From Riptortus pedestris (taxonomy: Eukaryota; Arthropoda; Insecta; Hemiptera; Alydidae): a stretch of DNA of 64,000 nucleotides. The position numbers and the translations under genes are program-made. The notes beneath the pieces are model-generated. The model had not been told where the DNA came from and made no database searches. It saw nothing but the letters and a program-made list of their open reading frames with translations. This document shows, piece after piece, positions 1-10,959 of this stretch. Position 1 is the first letter of the stretch. Every line of letters begins with the position of its first letter. Where the stretch lies: contig CM032230.1 in NCBI GenBank assembly GCA_019009955.1, positions 5,512,001 to 5,576,000 of the forward strand. Direction: 5' to 3'.

Positions 1-44
1 TGGGCTAGAAACTACTGGGTTATTACGCCCTAAATAATGTTTTT

Positions 45-155
45 TAGGTTTAGAGGTTTCTTACTACTACAGTTGTTATTAGGCAGATTTCTCTATTGTA
101 AAACTTCACGTGGGAAATCTGCTTAGTTTACGCAGCCCCTGCGTGACGGACTTTT
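45..155 (+). mobile_element. HLE (family A) 3' end fragment
   Basis: Carries GGGAAATCTGCT followed by the hairpin ACGCAGCCCCTGCGT and GACGGACTTTT, the standard 3' end of the dominant repeat of this window. The preceding ~60 bases recur almost unchanged at 29790-29850, so both belong to the same short subfamily. The family B tail starts directly at the T run. Confidence 0.75.
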
Positions 156-836
156 GTTTCTTTCGTGTATGTTTGTTTGTTTGTTACCTTTTCACGCATA
201 AACGGCTGAACCGAATTTTATGAAACTTGGTATGTATATTACTACTAACCCAACTTAGACTTTAGGCTATATTAATTTTCTCTGAGGCGAACAGGAGTGG
301 GGGTTATAAGGGAAGCCTGAAATTAAAAATAGCGATATTTCGTTTTCTATTGGTTTTTTGGCAAATATGCACATAACAAAAGTTGTTTATTTTGTTATTT
401 AGAGTAACTTGTGTTATATACACGTTTGTCGTATACCGAAGTTTAAATGAGTTATACGTTAAAACTTTAGCGGGCACTAACGGCTGAACCGAACTTAACA
501 AAACTCGGTATGTCAATTAGCATTAATTCTTCCATGATTATAAGTTATATTAAAATTTTTAGGTTCGAACGGGAGGGGGTAAAAGGGAGGCCTGAAATAA
601 AAATTCACCATATTTACATGTATAAGAGACGGGAAATATAAAAAAATCGAAGACTGTCATGCCTTATCGAACAAATAATTATATTATTATCAAATCCAAG
701 ACAAATAAGTCTATCAATACTAAACACTGGGACGCGTAAATGTCAAAATATTTTGCAATGTAAAGCCTGCTTAAAATACCATCACCAGTCAGCCTCAAAT
801 GAATTCCCGGGCGAAGCTAGGTATCTGACCTAGTAT
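156..836 (-). mobile_element. Family B repeat, left arm of a head-to-head pair
   Basis: Read on the minus strand it starts with the head (CTAGGTCAGATACCTAGC and a GCCCGGGAATTC block near 800-836) and ends in a (CAAA)n tail at 160-185. It contains two copies of the 'CTTCCCTTATAACCCCC' module. It matches the plus-strand copy at 897-2025 along its length but lacks one internal module. No coding capacity is seen. The head motif resembles short repeats common in arthropod genomes; the class is not resolved here. Confidence 0.75.
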
Positions 837-857
837 ATATATCTATATATATATATA

Positions 858-896
<39 letters not shown>
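837..896. repeat. (TA)n spacer between two inverted family B copies
   Basis: Almost pure TA dinucleotide with occasional C. It sits exactly at the symmetry centre of the inverted pair 156-836 / 897-2025. Confidence 0.9.
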
Positions 897-898
<2 letters not shown>

Positions 899-2025
899 TA
901 GCTCAGATACCCGGCTTCGCCCGGGAATTCATTTGAGGCTGAATGGTGATGGTATTTTTTAGCAGGCTTTACATTGCACAATATTTTGACATTTACCCGT
1001 CCCAGTGTTTAGGATTGATACCCGTCGTTGCCGTGGATTTGCTAATAATAGAATATTTGTTCGATAAGGCTTCACTGTCTTCGATATTTTTATATTTTCC
1101 GTCTCTTATACATGTAAATATGGCGAATTTTTATTTCAGGCCTCCCTTATAACCCCCCTCCCGTTTGAACCTAAAAATTTTAATATAACTTATAATCATG
1201 AAAGAATTAATGCTAATTGACATACCGAGTTTGGTTAAGTTCGTTTCAGCCGTTAGTGCCCAATAAAATTGTTGGCTCCCGCTAAAGTTTTAACGTATAA
1301 CTCATTTTTACTTAGGTATACGACAAAAGTGTATATAACAAAAGTTACTCCAAATAACAAAATAAACAACTTTTGTTATGTTTATATTTGCGGAAAAACC
1401 AATAGGAAACGAAATATCACTATTTTTAATTTCAGGCTTCCCTTATAACCCCCACTCCTGCCCGTCCATAGAAATGTTGGTATGGCTTATTATAATGAAG
1501 GCCTCACTGCTAATACACATACCGAGTTTTATTCAGTTCGGTTGAGTCTTTTTTGGCGAATAATATTGTTGACTCCCTCTATAATTTTTAGCGTTTAACG
1601 CATTTAAACTTCGGTATACGACAAAAGTTTATATAACAAAAGTTACTCTAAATAACAAAATAAACAACTTTTGTTATGTGCATATTTGCCGAAAAACCAA
1701 TATAAAACGAAATATCGCTATTTTTAATTTCAGGCTTCCCTTATAACCCCCACTCCTGTTCGTCTCAGAGTAAATTAATATAGCCTAAAGTCTAAGTTGG
1801 GTTAGTAGTAATATACATACCAAGTTTCATAAAATTCGGTTCAGCCGTTTATGCGTGAAAAGGTAACAAACAAACAAACAAACAAACAAACAAACAAACA
1901 AACAAACAAACAAACAAACATACACGAAAGAAACAAAATGCAGATATGGTGTCTATGACATATGAAACGAAAAGTTATCGTGAAATTTCGCGAAAAAAAT
2001 CAATGTACAGACAGAGGTTACAATT
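897..2025 (+). mobile_element. Family B repeat, right arm of a head-to-head pair
   Basis: Starts ACTAGCTCAGATACCCGG with a small hairpin (CCCGG-CTTCG-CCGGG) and an EcoRI-like GAATTC. Three modules each open with 'CTTCCCTTATAACCCCC' (about 1140, 1437 and 1735) and share 'AACAAAATAAACAACTTTTG' near their ends. A (CAAA)n run (1866-1918) and a 'GAAACGAAAAGTTATCG' tail follow. No open frame is conserved among copies. Confidence 0.8.
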
Positions 2026-2037
2026 TTATATATATAT

Positions 2038-2097
<60 letters not shown>
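2026..2097. repeat. (TA)n microsatellite
   Basis: Dinucleotide TA tract directly after the family B tail and before an HLE interior segment; probably the remains of that HLE's microsatellite core. Confidence 0.9.
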
Positions 2098-2562
2098 AAA
2101 TTAGAAAGATCTCCTATTATACGTTAGATCGAAAAAATTGTATAAAACCAATTTTAATGAAAATGTAGTATTCTATAATATATGTTTTTTCACTATCTTT
2201 ATTATTAAAACAGATACGTATTTGATTCTTTTAGTTTTCAGCTTTGAGTAAACTCCCACTGCTACTCATGTCATGTTAACAATAAGATGTTATATCATGA
2301 ACCACATTATTGGAAGCTTAAATACCAAATAAATTCTTCATTAAACTTTTACTGCGTGAGATGCAATTTTTAGGAGACAGAAGGCAGGAAGGAAAATGTT
2401 TATATTATCTATACTATACTCAATATATACTCAGTATTTAACGGTTTCATAAAACTTTAATTCTCATATTCGTTAAAGGTGAGATGAGATCACCAGTGTG
2501 TCATCCAGTGCGTGGGTAATCTGCTTAGTTTACGCAGCCCCTGCGTCACAGATTTCTTTTTC
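2098..2562 (+). mobile_element. HLE 3' half
   Basis: Contains the interior landmarks 'GGATCGAAAAATTGTATA'-like, 'CAGCCTTCAGTAAACCCCCA'-like and 'TATCATGAACCACATTATT', then the 3' end 'CTGCTTAGTTTACGCAGCCC' at about 2520. It is preceded by a (TA)n tract, so the 5' half may have been displaced by the family B copy upstream. Confidence 0.65.
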
Positions 2563-2997
2563 GAACACGGAAACATTGGCGGCGTTTCAGAAATAATGCT
2601 GAAGCTTTTCGAATAGTATCCAATGCATTTGTCCGTTATTTGTTGCTAATTGTATTGAAGTTTTTAAAAATTTAAATAAAAAAAATCCCAATTTATTGGA
2701 GACTGGTGTGAACTAGTGTAATAAGAGCTTCGACCCGATGCAGTGATATAATTTGTGGGAGACAATGAGAGAGTGAAAGCGAGAAGCTAGTAAAGATAAT
2801 CTTCTTTGCAGATTGCATAACTCCTTCTTTGTGGGCTTCCAGTCTTTAATGTCTCATTCTAAAGATAGACAGTTTACGACACAAATAGCTCCCAATTTGT
2901 TTGGATGTTTTTATAACTGTGAAAAAAAAATATACCTTGTTCGGTCACCATGGAAATAGTTTTGTCACAGTAGCAAAAATCTGTACGACCGAACGAT

Positions 2998-3830
2998 AAA
3001 ATCCTTCACGCAGCTGCTGCGATAATTAAGCAGATTTCCCATGTGCTGGAACGAAAAGCTTAAACGTTTACTCAACTTTCAATCTCCATTTTTCCCATGA
3101 TAACAAGCGTATGTAACTATAATTTAAAAAGTCCGTCACGCAGGGGCTACAAAAACTAAGCAGATTTCCCTCGTGAAGTTTAACAATAGATAAATCTATA
3201 TAATGGTAACACAATAACACAAACAATATCAAGTGAATAAATACAAACGGTAATAAGGAACCTCTGATGGGAAGCGTCTGAAATGTAAACAAACAGGTCT
3301 ACCGGAAAGAAAAACAATAACTGAAACATATCAGGATATAAAATATTAATTTTATTGAAAACTATTTACTATATCTAGTATTGTAATTTATAATGGCTCT
3401 GAATCATTTTTATCCCAATCACTCAAATTTTAGTAGTCCAAGAACTTAAGAAGGGGGGGGGGGAGTCACGATAACATATTTGCATGTATCTCGTATTGTA
3501 AAGGTCTCTGGAAAACAATACTTTTTATTTAAATTAAATAATAATGTCGTTCATTATATAACTCAGTATTGTTAATATGACACGAGTAGAAGTGGGAGTT
3601 TCTGAAGGCAGAAAACTGTAAAATGCAAATATCTCGGTTAATATTCAAGATACAGAATAAATGTATATAACAATATTTATAGTACATTAAATTTGCAATA
3701 AGATTTACTCTATACACTTTTTCGATCTGATTTATAGTAACGGGAATAATTTTCAAAATTCTCCTTTCTAACCCTCCTCCCCCAGGTCCGATTTTAGCCG
3801 TTAACGATCTTGATCTTTCTTATATATCCT
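2998..3830 (-). mobile_element. HLE copies on the minus strand, nested or tandem 3' ends
   Basis: Two 3' ends lie close together, at 3003-3052 (diverged) and 3126-3176 (AAAAAGTCCGTCACGCAGG). The second is followed by the full 3' half of the family up to the 'CCGTTAACGATCTTGATC' landmark near 3800. The 5' half and microsatellite are missing. A G run of 10 sits at 3453. Confidence 0.65.
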
Positions 3831-3907
3831 TCCACATAAAATCACTACTGCTCATGGTGTTTTCTAGAACAACTGTACCACTAAACATTTGGTATCCAAC
3901 TTAATTT

Positions 3908-4026
3908 TAGCAGATTTCCCTTGAGGAAAATCAGCTATTGAGGTCGTACTCATGACGCAATTTTCAAAAATTTTCTTCAAATGTCCATCGATCCTACCCA
4001 GGAGATGACGAAAATGAGGTCCGTTC

Positions 4027-4080
<54 letters not shown>

Positions 4081-4738
4081 TGTCTGTTAACGCTCTAGCG
4101 GTCGCAATTTTTGTTTGATCGTTACGAAACTCGATATTTAACCGTTTTATGTAAAAAGACAGATCATGTTCGTTAATGGCTGAAATGGACCAGAGGGAGG
4201 GGGGTTTAGAGGGGGGATTTTCGAAAATTCAAAATATCTCCGTTATTATGCATCGGATCGAAAAATTGTATAGAACCAATCTTATTGAAAATTAAATTTA
4301 CTATAAATATTGTTATATACATTTATTCTCTATCTTGAATATTAACCGAGATATTTGCATTTTTATGAGGTCTGTGGTCGGATTGCGTCGGCCATCTTCG
4401 TCATTTCTCGGCTCAGGCGGAAGCTTCTTCTAACCTGTCGTTCCTAACCTTACCTTACCTTCCTTACTTTGTGAGATTTATGTAAATACGTTCTGTTCAT
4501 CCACCTCCCCCTCCCTTCTTTAGTTCTTGGACTACTAAAATTTGAGTTATTAAAATATAAATTATTCTTACAATTCAGAAGCCGTTTCAGTTGGGTATTT
4601 ATTTTAATTAATTGAAAGATTTCTCATTATCTAATCACGGTGGTATTGTGTTACCAGTATGCAGATTTCTCTATTGTAAAACTTCACAGGGGAAATCTGC
4701 TTAGTTTACGCAGCTCCTGCGTGACGGACTTTTTCTTA
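3908..4738 (+). mobile_element. HLE, essentially full-length copy
   Basis: Starts TTTTAGCAGATTTCCCTTGA at 3906-3925, followed by the 5' block ('TGTCCATCGATCCTACCCAG'), a (TA)n core at 4032-4076, the middle block ('GCTCTAGCGGTCGCAATTTT') and the 3' block. It ends GGGGAAATCTGCT, then a hairpin with one mismatch (CGCAGCTCCTGCG) and GACGGACTTTTT. Length is about 830 bp. It gives the best plus-strand picture of the family. An atypical segment lies at 4370-4470. No open reading frame of note. Confidence 0.75.
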
Positions 4739-4789
4739 CTGAGGGAGAAATATAGAATAGATATTGAGGTGAGTTCACCAGAGTATCAC

Positions 4790-4852
4790 TCTACGATGTG
4801 GGAAATCTGCTTAGTTTATCCGGGCCGTGTGTGATGGACTTTCTTATAATAA
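4790..4852 (+). mobile_element. HLE 3' end, diverged
   Basis: GTGGGAAATCTGCTTAGTTT is intact, but the hairpin arms have decayed (ATCCGGGCCGTGTGT). It lies about 60 bases after the 3' end of the full-length copy, so two 3' ends are in tandem. Confidence 0.55.
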
Positions 4853-5326
4853 GGCTCCCCCTAGGAGCTGAGTTGCAAACTAGATGCATACAGACGGGTG
4901 CATTGCTCCGGGAAAGCGGAACTTATTCTACTCGACTAGAACGTGTGAAGAAGAAACAGCCCGATAAATACCGTGTCTAGGATGACCCAATTTATTCTCT
5001 CTTATTTCAAGACTTTTTGTAATTTCTTCTGAATAAAGAAAAATTTGTAGTTGAGATATAATTTCCACGGGAATTTCTCTGTATGCACGTGATAATTTAG
5101 TTATTCCAATATATAATTGAAGGGTTGCTGGTAAAAATCCCACTAATAAAAAAAATAACACTTTTTTGGTAAATTAAAAAACTAACCGTTTATCTTCATT
5201 CCATGATGGAATAAAATATTGATATTTTTTTAATAAACTCCTTGGGGATTAGGAATGTTATCTATACTAATTTACAGACGATCAAATATATCCTCTTTAA
5301 ATGGGGAAGGGGTTAAAAAACAAGAA

Positions 5327-5739
5327 AAAGTCCGTCACGCAGGGGCTGCGTAAACTAAGCAGATTTCCCACGTGAAGTTTTACAATAGAGAAATTTCACG
5401 AGAGTCGAGCAGTTAAGGAAACGGCCGAACTAGCATTTGGTGGGAAAGTTAGCCGCCCAGATTTAATAAAAGTGCAAATATCTCGGTTAATATTCAAGAT
5501 AAAGAATAAATGTATATAACAATATTAATAGTAAATTTAATTTACAATAAGATTGAGTCTGTACAATTTTTCCTTCCGACGTATATTAACGGAGATATTT
5601 CGAATTTTTCGAAAATCCTCCCCTCCCACTGGTCCGATTTCAGCCGTTAAAGAACTTGATCTTTCTTTTTACATAAAACGATTAAATATCGAGTTTGGTA
5701 ACGATCAAACAAAAATTGCGACCGCTAGAGTGGTAACAG

Positions 5740-5797
<58 letters not shown>

Positions 5798-5922
5798 TTT
5801 TGAACGGACCACATTTTCGTCATCTACTATGTAGGATCGATGGCCATTTGAAGAAAAATTTCGAAAATTCCGTCATGAGTACAACCTCAATAGCTGATTT
5901 CCCTTAAGAGAAAACTGCTAAA
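5327..5922 (-). mobile_element. HLE, full-length short form
   Basis: From the right end on the minus strand: TTTTAGCAGTTTTCTCTTAA, 5' block, (TA)n core at 5745-5795, middle block, 3' block, and the intact terminus AGCAGATTTCCC / CGCAGCCCCTGCG at 5332-5368. It is about 595 bp, shorter than the 3908-4738 copy because part of the 3' block is absent and replaced by 'CACGAGAGTCGAGCAGTT'. Confidence 0.75.
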
Positions 5923-6550
5923 ATGAACAATTTGAGAAAAATTGTGAAGCAAAATATTGAATAACATGTGCACTAACTTTGGAAAAATAAATCTTCACAT
6001 CCATCACTATCGTCATCGTGATTATTATTTGTTAGTTTGGTAGTCAAGACAAGAGGAATCGACTGCTGCAACAAGGGGCCAACAGTCTCGTGGCAACTCC
6101 TTGCTGCAGTATGTTGCAGCTAGTCAGCAAGTTGGAGAACGGCCTTAGTCGAAGCGTTCCTGACTAGTGGGGTTTCTGCGGAATCACAGTATCTTTAACA
6201 CCCGAAACAGTCCGACGAGAGGTGTTTTTGACTATACTATCAGTATATGAGTAATATTGTACACTGCATAATGGCGCCTCTAACTCATTTTTCAGTTTTT
6301 TGACTAGTGGGGTTTTTGCTTGCGACCCATCAATTGCCAGAGAACGGGAAATATGTCTTGTGGAATGCCCAGAACAATAGTTCATACGATATAAGAAACG
6401 CTCATTGTATATAATGTTTATACTAGAAACCTATAATTCAGTTATGTTTATAAATCTAATGATTTAAACTTGTACGGACATGAAATGACAGTACATTTTT
6501 GAAATATTTATTGATATGCCCATCGATCCTACATAGGATGTCGAATGAAT
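5923..6550. other. Non-repeat stretch without a recognised gene
   Basis: Moderately GC sequence between HLE copies. The phrase GACTAGTGGGGTTT occurs twice (6161 and 6301), about 140 bases apart. No coding homology was recognised on either strand. Confidence 0.3.
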
Positions 6551-6701
6551 GGGTGTGTGTGTGTGTGTGTGTGTGTGGGAGTATGTGTATACACACACAC
6601 ATACAGACGTATGAGCAGACAAATATTTAGGTATATAACAGATAATTAGTTAGATAGGTAGGTTAATAAATAGGTAGATAGATTTGCCAGACAATTTTAG
6701 T

Positions 6702-6794
6702 TCCATCGTTACCAAGTCGATATGAATTTTGATAATCGCGTCATGAGTATGACCTCAATAGCTGAATTTCGTCAAGGGAAATCTGCTAAAAGAT
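6702..6794 (-). mobile_element. HLE 5' end fragment
   Basis: Minus-strand AGCAGATTTCCC at 6777-6788, followed inward by 'GAGGTCATACTCATGACGCG'. It is truncated by simple GT, GATA and TAGG repeats at 6552-6690. Confidence 0.6.
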
Positions 6795-7644
6795 TCGGCC
6801 ATACCACCTCGCCGTCCATGTCAAGACTGGGAACGACCCTACATCGAATACTAGTAGCCTCACAGCTACAATCAAATTCCGTGCCCAATTCCGAGCATTG
6901 ACTCCCCTCAAGTACAGCGGTATAGTGCATATATCCATTTTGCCATCTCTAAATCTATATGAATTATCCTTTTGACAAGTCTCATTATGAGGTTGCACTC
7001 AAATCAACAATGATCATATGGGAATGTACATGATAATAATGCTCAGATATAAAACTCAGAGTCTGATTGCAATCAGTGAGAATGAAGGGGAAAGCCAATC
7101 AGTTACACGGTCTGGCGACCAACCGTGAGATTACAGCGGGATTGTTGTCAATTTGTCCCAACCAGTATGGGTTTTAGTTAGAGAAAGCCTATAGTTATGC
7201 TCCAACAAATAGCCAACAGCAAGAATCTATTTCTGCGAAAGGGGATCGAATGTGGCCTGTAGAATCAAAATCCGGTATTCTGAAATGTTTCTAAAGTCCA
7301 CTCATAAGGTGGGACTTCAAAACTGCATAATTAAAACATGTCAATTTGGAAAATTCCGTCACGTATGAAATGATATATAAATATATGCTTAAAATAAGCA
7401 GATTTTGCGCGTGCTGGTATTTGATGATCTCAACTTATCATCCAACCTCTATTTCTCCTGTATTGCGAAGGAAAAAAAAGATATCGCAATACCATCTGAA
7501 TATGAGAGACGGTTACTTGAAGTCTGAGTCTCGTAAGTTCAATAAAAGAGTTTAGTGGGAAAATATACATTTATATATATTTTCAAATATTTATTTGTTA
7601 TTATTCTGCTTCTACCAGCATGACCATTAGCAGACAACAAACGT

Positions 7645-8070
7645 ATTTGTACCTCCAATCTTGTATAGTATGTGTACCTCCAATCTTGTATAGTATTTGT
7701 ACCTCCAATCTTGTATGGTATATGCACCTCCAATCTTGTATAGTATGTGTACCTCCAATCTTGTATAGTATTTGTACCTCCAATCTTGTATGGTATATGC
7801 ACCTCCAATCTTGTATAGTACGTGTACATCCAATCTTGTGCATACACCACGTACTTCCAATCTTGCAGGGTATATGTCCCTCCAAAGTTGATTGGTATAT
7901 GTACCTCCAATCTTCTAAAGTATGTATACCTGCAATCTTGTATCGTATGTGTAACTGCAATCTTTTATAGTATATGTACCCCGATCATGCATTGCATGTG
8001 TACTTCCAATCTTGTGTGGTATATGCATTTTGAATATCGTATTCTAAATGTCCCTCCAATTTTGACCACT
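7645..8070. repeat. 25-bp minisatellite with a 75-bp higher-order period
   Basis: Unit ACCTCCAATCTTGTATAGTA plus a variable five-base end. Starts fall at 7651, 7676, 7701, 7726 and onward every 25 bases. The variable end cycles TGTGT, TTTGT, TATGC, so three units form a 75-bp block. Divergence rises after about 7860. Because 75 is a multiple of three, several frames on both strands stay open; these are not genes. Confidence 0.9.
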
Positions 8071-8099
8071 TACTTGGAATAGTATAAGGTCCATTAGAA

Positions 8100-8389
8100 A
8101 CTTGCATATAGTAGCTGGAGTAATTTAATTCTTTCCTCAATTAGGTTATGTAGAGAGTATGTTACAGCGCTTAGCTTAATTATTTAATGGCCTAATTAAG
8201 ATATTATCCAGAATGTACTTTCCTTTAGGCTTGTTAAGTAACTCAAATAAAAGTAATTGATCATACTCATCACTAAGGATGTCCTGAACAAATATTTCTT
8301 TAATTGCTTATAAAATTCAATGGTTTCCTTAATGCTAAAAACAAAAAAGCATGAATAAAACACTTAACATTTGAGTATTGTAGAGTATC
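8100..8389. other. AT-rich stretch, nothing recognised
   Basis: No coding, RNA or repeat signal was identified between the minisatellite and the next HLE. Confidence 0.3.
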
Positions 8390-8967
8390 AATAATATAAA
8401 CCGATTGGTTCTATAACATTTTTCGATTTCCAAGATATTTTGAATTTACGAATTCCCGCCTCTAACACCCATACGTATTGATTTAAACAGTTGAATTTCA
8501 ATTTCGTGTAGATCCAATAAAGTAAACAAATTAAAATCTTAATAGATGACCATAACACAACATATTTGCATATATCTCACAATGTAAAACTTCAATGAAA
8601 CAATATTCGGTATTTAACATATTAATAATGTGGTTCATTACATAGCAGCTTGTTGATAACGCGCGATGGCACAAAACTGGGGATTTAATGAACCATAAAA
8701 ATAAAAATAAAAATGGATGTATGTCGGTTATTATTTAAGTGCAAAAAATGTATGTTATCTATGTATATATAAACATTTATCAATCATTATATTCTCAATA
8801 AGATTGGTGTTATAAAATCTTTCGATCCGTCGTATAATAACGTATAAATTTTAAACTTTCCAAATCCCCCTCCCACTTCAGCCATTAACGAACTTAATCT
8901 TTGGTTTGACATATAACGTTCAAATAACGATCTCCCCAATGATTAAACCAAAATTGTCGTCAACAGG

Positions 8968-9053
<86 letters not shown>

Positions 9054-9345
9054 CACACACACACACGCACACACACACAGATGGGGTTCTGGTTAGCCAC
9101 GTGAGCCACAATTGCGAGTTTGATCCCCACCTGGGCAATATGCCTTTATTTTGTGATGAACTCATTAAATAAAATCCTCAGTTCCCACACACTATATATA
9201 TATATATACACACCATTGATCGGACCTCATTTTCGTCATCTCCAAGATTGGGTCGATAGACATTTAAAGAAATTGTTGGAAAATCACATCATGAGTATCA
9301 CCACAACAACCGATTTCCCTTGAGGGAAATCTGCTAAAAGAATGT
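8390..9345 (-). mobile_element. HLE on the minus strand with a SINE inserted in its core
   Basis: The 3' part (8390-8965, lacking the hairpin terminus) runs into a (TA)n(CA)n core at 8968-9081. After a SINE at 9082-9190 the core resumes (TATATATACACAC) and is followed by the 5' block and the intact 5' end (minus-strand TTTTAGCAGATTTCCC, at 9322-9337). The two HLE halves are in the right order and orientation, so the SINE interrupts a single element. Confidence 0.7.
9082..9190 (+). mobile_element. tRNA-derived SINE, 3'-truncated
   Basis: Contains an A-box-like 'TTAGCCACGTGAGCC' and a B-box-like 'GAGTTTGATCCCCACCTGGG', then the SINE body 'AACTCATTAAATAAAATCCT'. It lies inside the microsatellite core of an HLE. 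Confidence 0.7.
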
Positions 9346-9353
9346 CTTCTTAT

Positions 9354-9768
9354 TTAAACAATATTCTGAAAGCATTGCTCATCTGGAAAATAGTGAAACC
9401 TTTCCTTTATTCCAAGGAGTTGCGGATTGGCTGTCATGCCGGCACCTGTTGCCTTTTCCTCTTCACATTTAACAGGAAAACGATGCATGGCGAATATGGA
9501 ACGTAATGGCCATTCTATGCCTTTCCCCCTCAAACCCCGCCCTTTCAATTCACTTCTCGCATTTCCATTTCCTTTCAACATATTTTCCAACACCAACTCT
9601 AAATGGTAGATTCCAATTTACTGAGTGATTTCGCAGCGTTTTGTCGTGACCCTTGGACATTTGTAACGCATTTCTTTGTTTTTCACTTCCTTCTATGAAG
9701 TACTAGCGAAAATTGTCGGTTTTCAGATTTCGATGGAATTATCCGTATGGAGCCTCCATGAACCCATG
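9354..9768. other. Unassigned stretch of higher GC
   Basis: Reading frames of about 60 to 80 codons are open on both strands at 9354-9609, but neither is a recognised family and no convincing splice sites or start context mark a gene. Possibly a fragment of an unrecognised mobile element. Confidence 0.25.
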
Positions 9769-9893
9769 TTTAGCAGATTTCCATTAAAGGCAATCAGCTA
9801 ATGAGGCTGTACTCATGACGCATCATCACGAATTTCCTCTAATGTCCATCGGCACTTCCATGGAGATGGCGAAAATGAGGTCCGTTCAAAATT

Positions 9894-9932
<39 letters not shown>

Positions 9933-10390
9933 CACAAATTTGTCTCTAGCGGTCGCCATTATTTGTTTCATACCAAAGTCCATATATAAACGTTTTATAT
10001 AAAAATAAAGATCAAGTCGGTCGGACCATTGGTGGTTTTGGGTGGATTAGAGGGGGGGACTTTCAAAAATTCTATAAATCCCTATTATTTTGCGTCGGAT
10101 AGTAAGATTGTATAGACCCATTTTATTGCACATTTAATGTCCAATGAATAATGTTCTATAAATATTTTCTCTACTATATTATTAACAGAGATATTGCGTT
10201 ATTGAGTTTTCATCCTTCGGTAAACCCCGACCCCGACTCATGTCATATTAACAATAAACTGTTATATCATGAACCACTTCATTCGAAGCTTAACTAACAA
10301 ATATTATTTTCATTGGACTTGTCTGAGATACATACAAATTCGTTGTGTCATGACTTCCTTAATTATGATTTTACGTATTCATTTCAGAAA
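9768..10390 (+). mobile_element. HLE with a (CA)n core
   Basis: Starts TTTAGCAGATTTCCATTAAA, then the 5' block, a (CA)n core at 9899-9928 instead of (TA)n, the middle block, and the 3' block up to 'GAACCACTTCATTCGAAGCT'. The hairpin terminus is missing; a SINE begins at about 10391. Confidence 0.65.
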
Positions 10391-10546
10391 TGAGTGTCGA
10401 GTTCAATTCCCGCCTGGGCAATAGGAATTTATTCAGTGACCGAATTCATTAAATAAAATCCTTAGTCTCACCCTGGCTAGAATAGGGTGCTATCCTGTAG
10501 ATAACCTGATTAGCCTTAGTTGCTAAAAGTGGACGTTAATAAATAA
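10391..10546 (+). mobile_element. tRNA-derived SINE, 5'-truncated
   Basis: Begins at the B box (GAGTTCAATTCCCGCCTGGG) and continues through the shared body 'CCCTGGCTAGAATAGGGTG' and the tail 'GTGGACGTTAATAAATAA'. It matches the SINE at 32441-32655 (opposite strand). Confidence 0.75.
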
Positions 10547-10589
10547 TTTAAAAAATTCTAAAATGTTAATTTAATTTAAACCATATTTA

Positions 10590-10830
10590 ACCATTTCATT
10601 TAACACTAAAATAAACATTAATTAATTGCTGAAATCAGGAGAGGAGTGGAATTCGGTTATTCAAAATATTCCCGTTGTTATGAGCCGAGTCGAAACATTT
10701 AATAGAACAAATCCCATTAAACTATTGATGTTCTACACTTACTGTTCTATATATTTTTCGCAGCTCATATATTAAGTGGGTTATTCGTACTTTCTTGATA
10801 TCAGGATTCAACAAACACCCACTTCCACTC
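10590..10830 (+). mobile_element. HLE subfamily 2 interior fragment
   Basis: Shows the variant 3' block that differs from the main subfamily, with 'TATTGATGTTCTACA' and a 'CGTAACTCAAATATTAAGCG'-like phrase. No ends are present. Confidence 0.5.
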
Positions 10831-10959
10831 ATCAGATATTTGCTTAGAAATAGAAGTTGTCTAGTGAGGGGCCCCATAGTCTGGCGTTTGGTCCATTCTA
10901 CATTTCTTCCCTGGCTACCCGTTAATGACCATACATCAGTGCACATTTGATAATGACAT

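Noticed and set aside
3908..4738. Classification of HLE as a canonical Helitron or as a TIR MITE
   Set aside because: There is no TC start and no CTRR 3' end as in canonical Helitrons, and no target duplication or fully terminal inverted repeat as in MITEs; the inverted 12-mers are subterminal and the hairpin is at one end only.
7539..7970. Overlapping open frames of 116-123 codons on both strands with repeated peptide units
   Set aside because: They run through the 25/75-bp minisatellite; the period is divisible by three, so frames stay open by arithmetic on both strands.
9082..9190. tRNA gene suggested by A-box and B-box-like sequences
   Set aside because: There is no complete cloverleaf, and the same sequence continues into a body and tail shared with several other copies, as in a SINE.
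9354..9609. Open frames on both strands in a GC-richer patch
   Set aside because: No recognised family, and no splice sites or start context; kept only as an unassigned stretch.
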